Below the pieces are notes generated by a model. The model searched no databases. It saw only the letters and a program-made list of their open reading frames with translations, and was not told where the DNA came from. The translations under genes and the position numbers were made by a program. From an uncultured bacterium (GTDB taxonomy: Bacteria > CSSED10-310 > CALFER01), in assembly GCA_937951895.1 (NCBI GenBank), contig CALFER010000052.1:1-7258 (forward strand): DNA of 7,258 nucleotides, in the 5' to 3' direction. Of the stretch, positions 6,641-7,258 are shown one piece after another; within the stretch, counting starts at the first letter, position 1, and every line of letters begins with the position of its first letter.

Positions 6641-7258
6641 GTATGGGAGTCGGTGTCGGTGTAGCTGTCAAGGGATAATGGAATCCAATATCGGGTGGCG
6701 CTATGTCAGCAATCTCATCAGTGCGGGTTGTGCCATAAGGGATGGACATCATGGGATCGCCCGCATCCACACACGGACTGGTTATCTGTTGTCCTGCAAC
6801 CAACTGGCTCAGGTAGTAGCTACCGTCTGGTCCGTGCACGAAGACTGGATCGGTATCGAATAGATCGTGTGCACCAGGTTCCTCCCCCGAATAATCGATT
6901 CCGTTGTTGAAGAATACGTTATAGTCACAGGTAGCAACAGCATTTCCATCGGAATCCACAATGGCTTGCTCGTTACCGTTGAAGATGCAGTGATTGATGC
7001 TCGGTTGCCCGTCGCCAACCAAGATCGCTGCTTGGAGTCCGTCCACGAAAGTACAGAACGAAACTGTCATACGACCGCTAACCAAGACCGCCGCACAATC
7101 CGGGAAACTGGCCCGATTCCCGATGAACAGACAGTTGGTGATGACGGTATTGACTCCCGCATTGATAGCAGCCCAGACACCGAGGTTGTCGATGAATATA
7201 CTATCTCAAGTTTCGCACCCCTGCATAAACAGTTGAGGATAAAGTATTTCGGCGCATT
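6291..7258 (-). CDS. Right-handed beta-helix protein with Thr-Pro linker and shared C-terminal domain, 5' end outside window and frame broken
   Basis: The frame is clean from 7205 down to the TGA at 6293-6291. The first part, to about 6880, has short coils with x-I-x-N/H-C-x-F-x-G-N patterns (VITNCLFIGN, SINHCIFNGN), typical of pectate-lyase-like parallel beta-helix (PbH1) proteins. A segment with YYLSQ and SPCVDAGDP follows, a common ending of such secreted proteins. A short TPTPTPIP linker then leads to a domain of about 115 residues with FVVLDVFGDFWFWPLW, FQWP and the terminus GEIGWVEFGYY. The N-terminus, presumably with a signal peptide, lies beyond 7258. A TTG at 7085 could be read as a start, but helix coils continue upstream of it, so it is not the true one. 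An in-frame TGA at 7208-7206 breaks the frame. Likely extracellular; substrate unknown. Confidence 0.8.
7203..7208 (-). other. Frame break in the beta-helix gene
   Basis: Reading backwards from the solid coding frame, codon 7208-7206 is TGA. The neighbouring frame in 7258-7205 is open and gives KYFILNCLCRGAKLE, whose ILNC matches the coil signature of the downstream repeats. Joining that frame to the main one at the GAG/GAT overlap restores an uninterrupted beta-helix (...KLE then DSIFIDN...). One missing base near 7205 would explain this. A simple nonsense change in the main frame, where LFMQGCE precedes the TGA, cannot be excluded. Confidence 0.55.

Noticed and set aside
7203..7208. Selenocysteine codon or programmed frameshift in the beta-helix gene
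   Set aside because: No selenocysteine insertion hairpin is evident downstream, the protein class is not a selenoprotein, and no slippery heptamer lies at the crossing point. Error or mutation is simpler.

Overview
The window looks like chromosomal DNA from an uncultured bacterium with moderately high GC. It carries three large exported-protein genes, all on the minus strand, and a short intergenic island holding a remnant of an unrelated gene. The lineage cannot be fixed from this sequence. Long Thr-Pro linkers, FG-GAP and beta-helix secreted proteins, and C-terminal domains ending in a Phe-Gly-aromatic pattern are a style I associate from memory with poorly cultured candidate phyla (Hydrogenedentes, Sumerlaeota, Eisenbacteria-like bins). 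That placement is weak.

Layout: (1) 1-1441, minus: the first 480 codons of a secreted FG-GAP (integrin-alpha-like) beta-propeller protein. It starts at a GTG behind a strong ribosome binding site, and its 3' end lies beyond base 1. (2) 1442-1733: a spacer with a four-copy 9-bp imperfect tandem repeat. (3) 1734-5516, minus: a 1260-residue secreted subtilisin-family (S8, Kp43-like) protease. Its parts are a signal peptide, N-terminal prodomain, catalytic domain, beta-sandwich, short Thr-Pro linker, a class I glutamine-amidotransferase/ThuA-like alpha/beta domain, a long Thr-Pro linker, and a C-terminal domain of about 115 residues. (4) 5517-6290: about 770 bases without a gene on the main strand. 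It holds two oppositely oriented arrays of a 7-bp repeat, a 16-bp perfect palindrome, and on the plus strand a fragment resembling the C-terminal DUF3320 module of large helicase-like proteins. (5) 6291-7258, minus: the C-terminal part of a right-handed beta-helix protein. It ends in a short Thr-Pro linker and a domain related to the one closing the protease. Its reading frame is broken near 7205.

The genes look like independently transcribed units of a cell-surface or extracellular repertoire rather than an operon, because the gaps between them are hundreds of bases. The most interesting signal is the shared C-terminal domain after a Thr-Pro linker on two proteins whose N-terminal domains are unrelated. 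This is what an export or surface-attachment tag would look like, though that role is inference.
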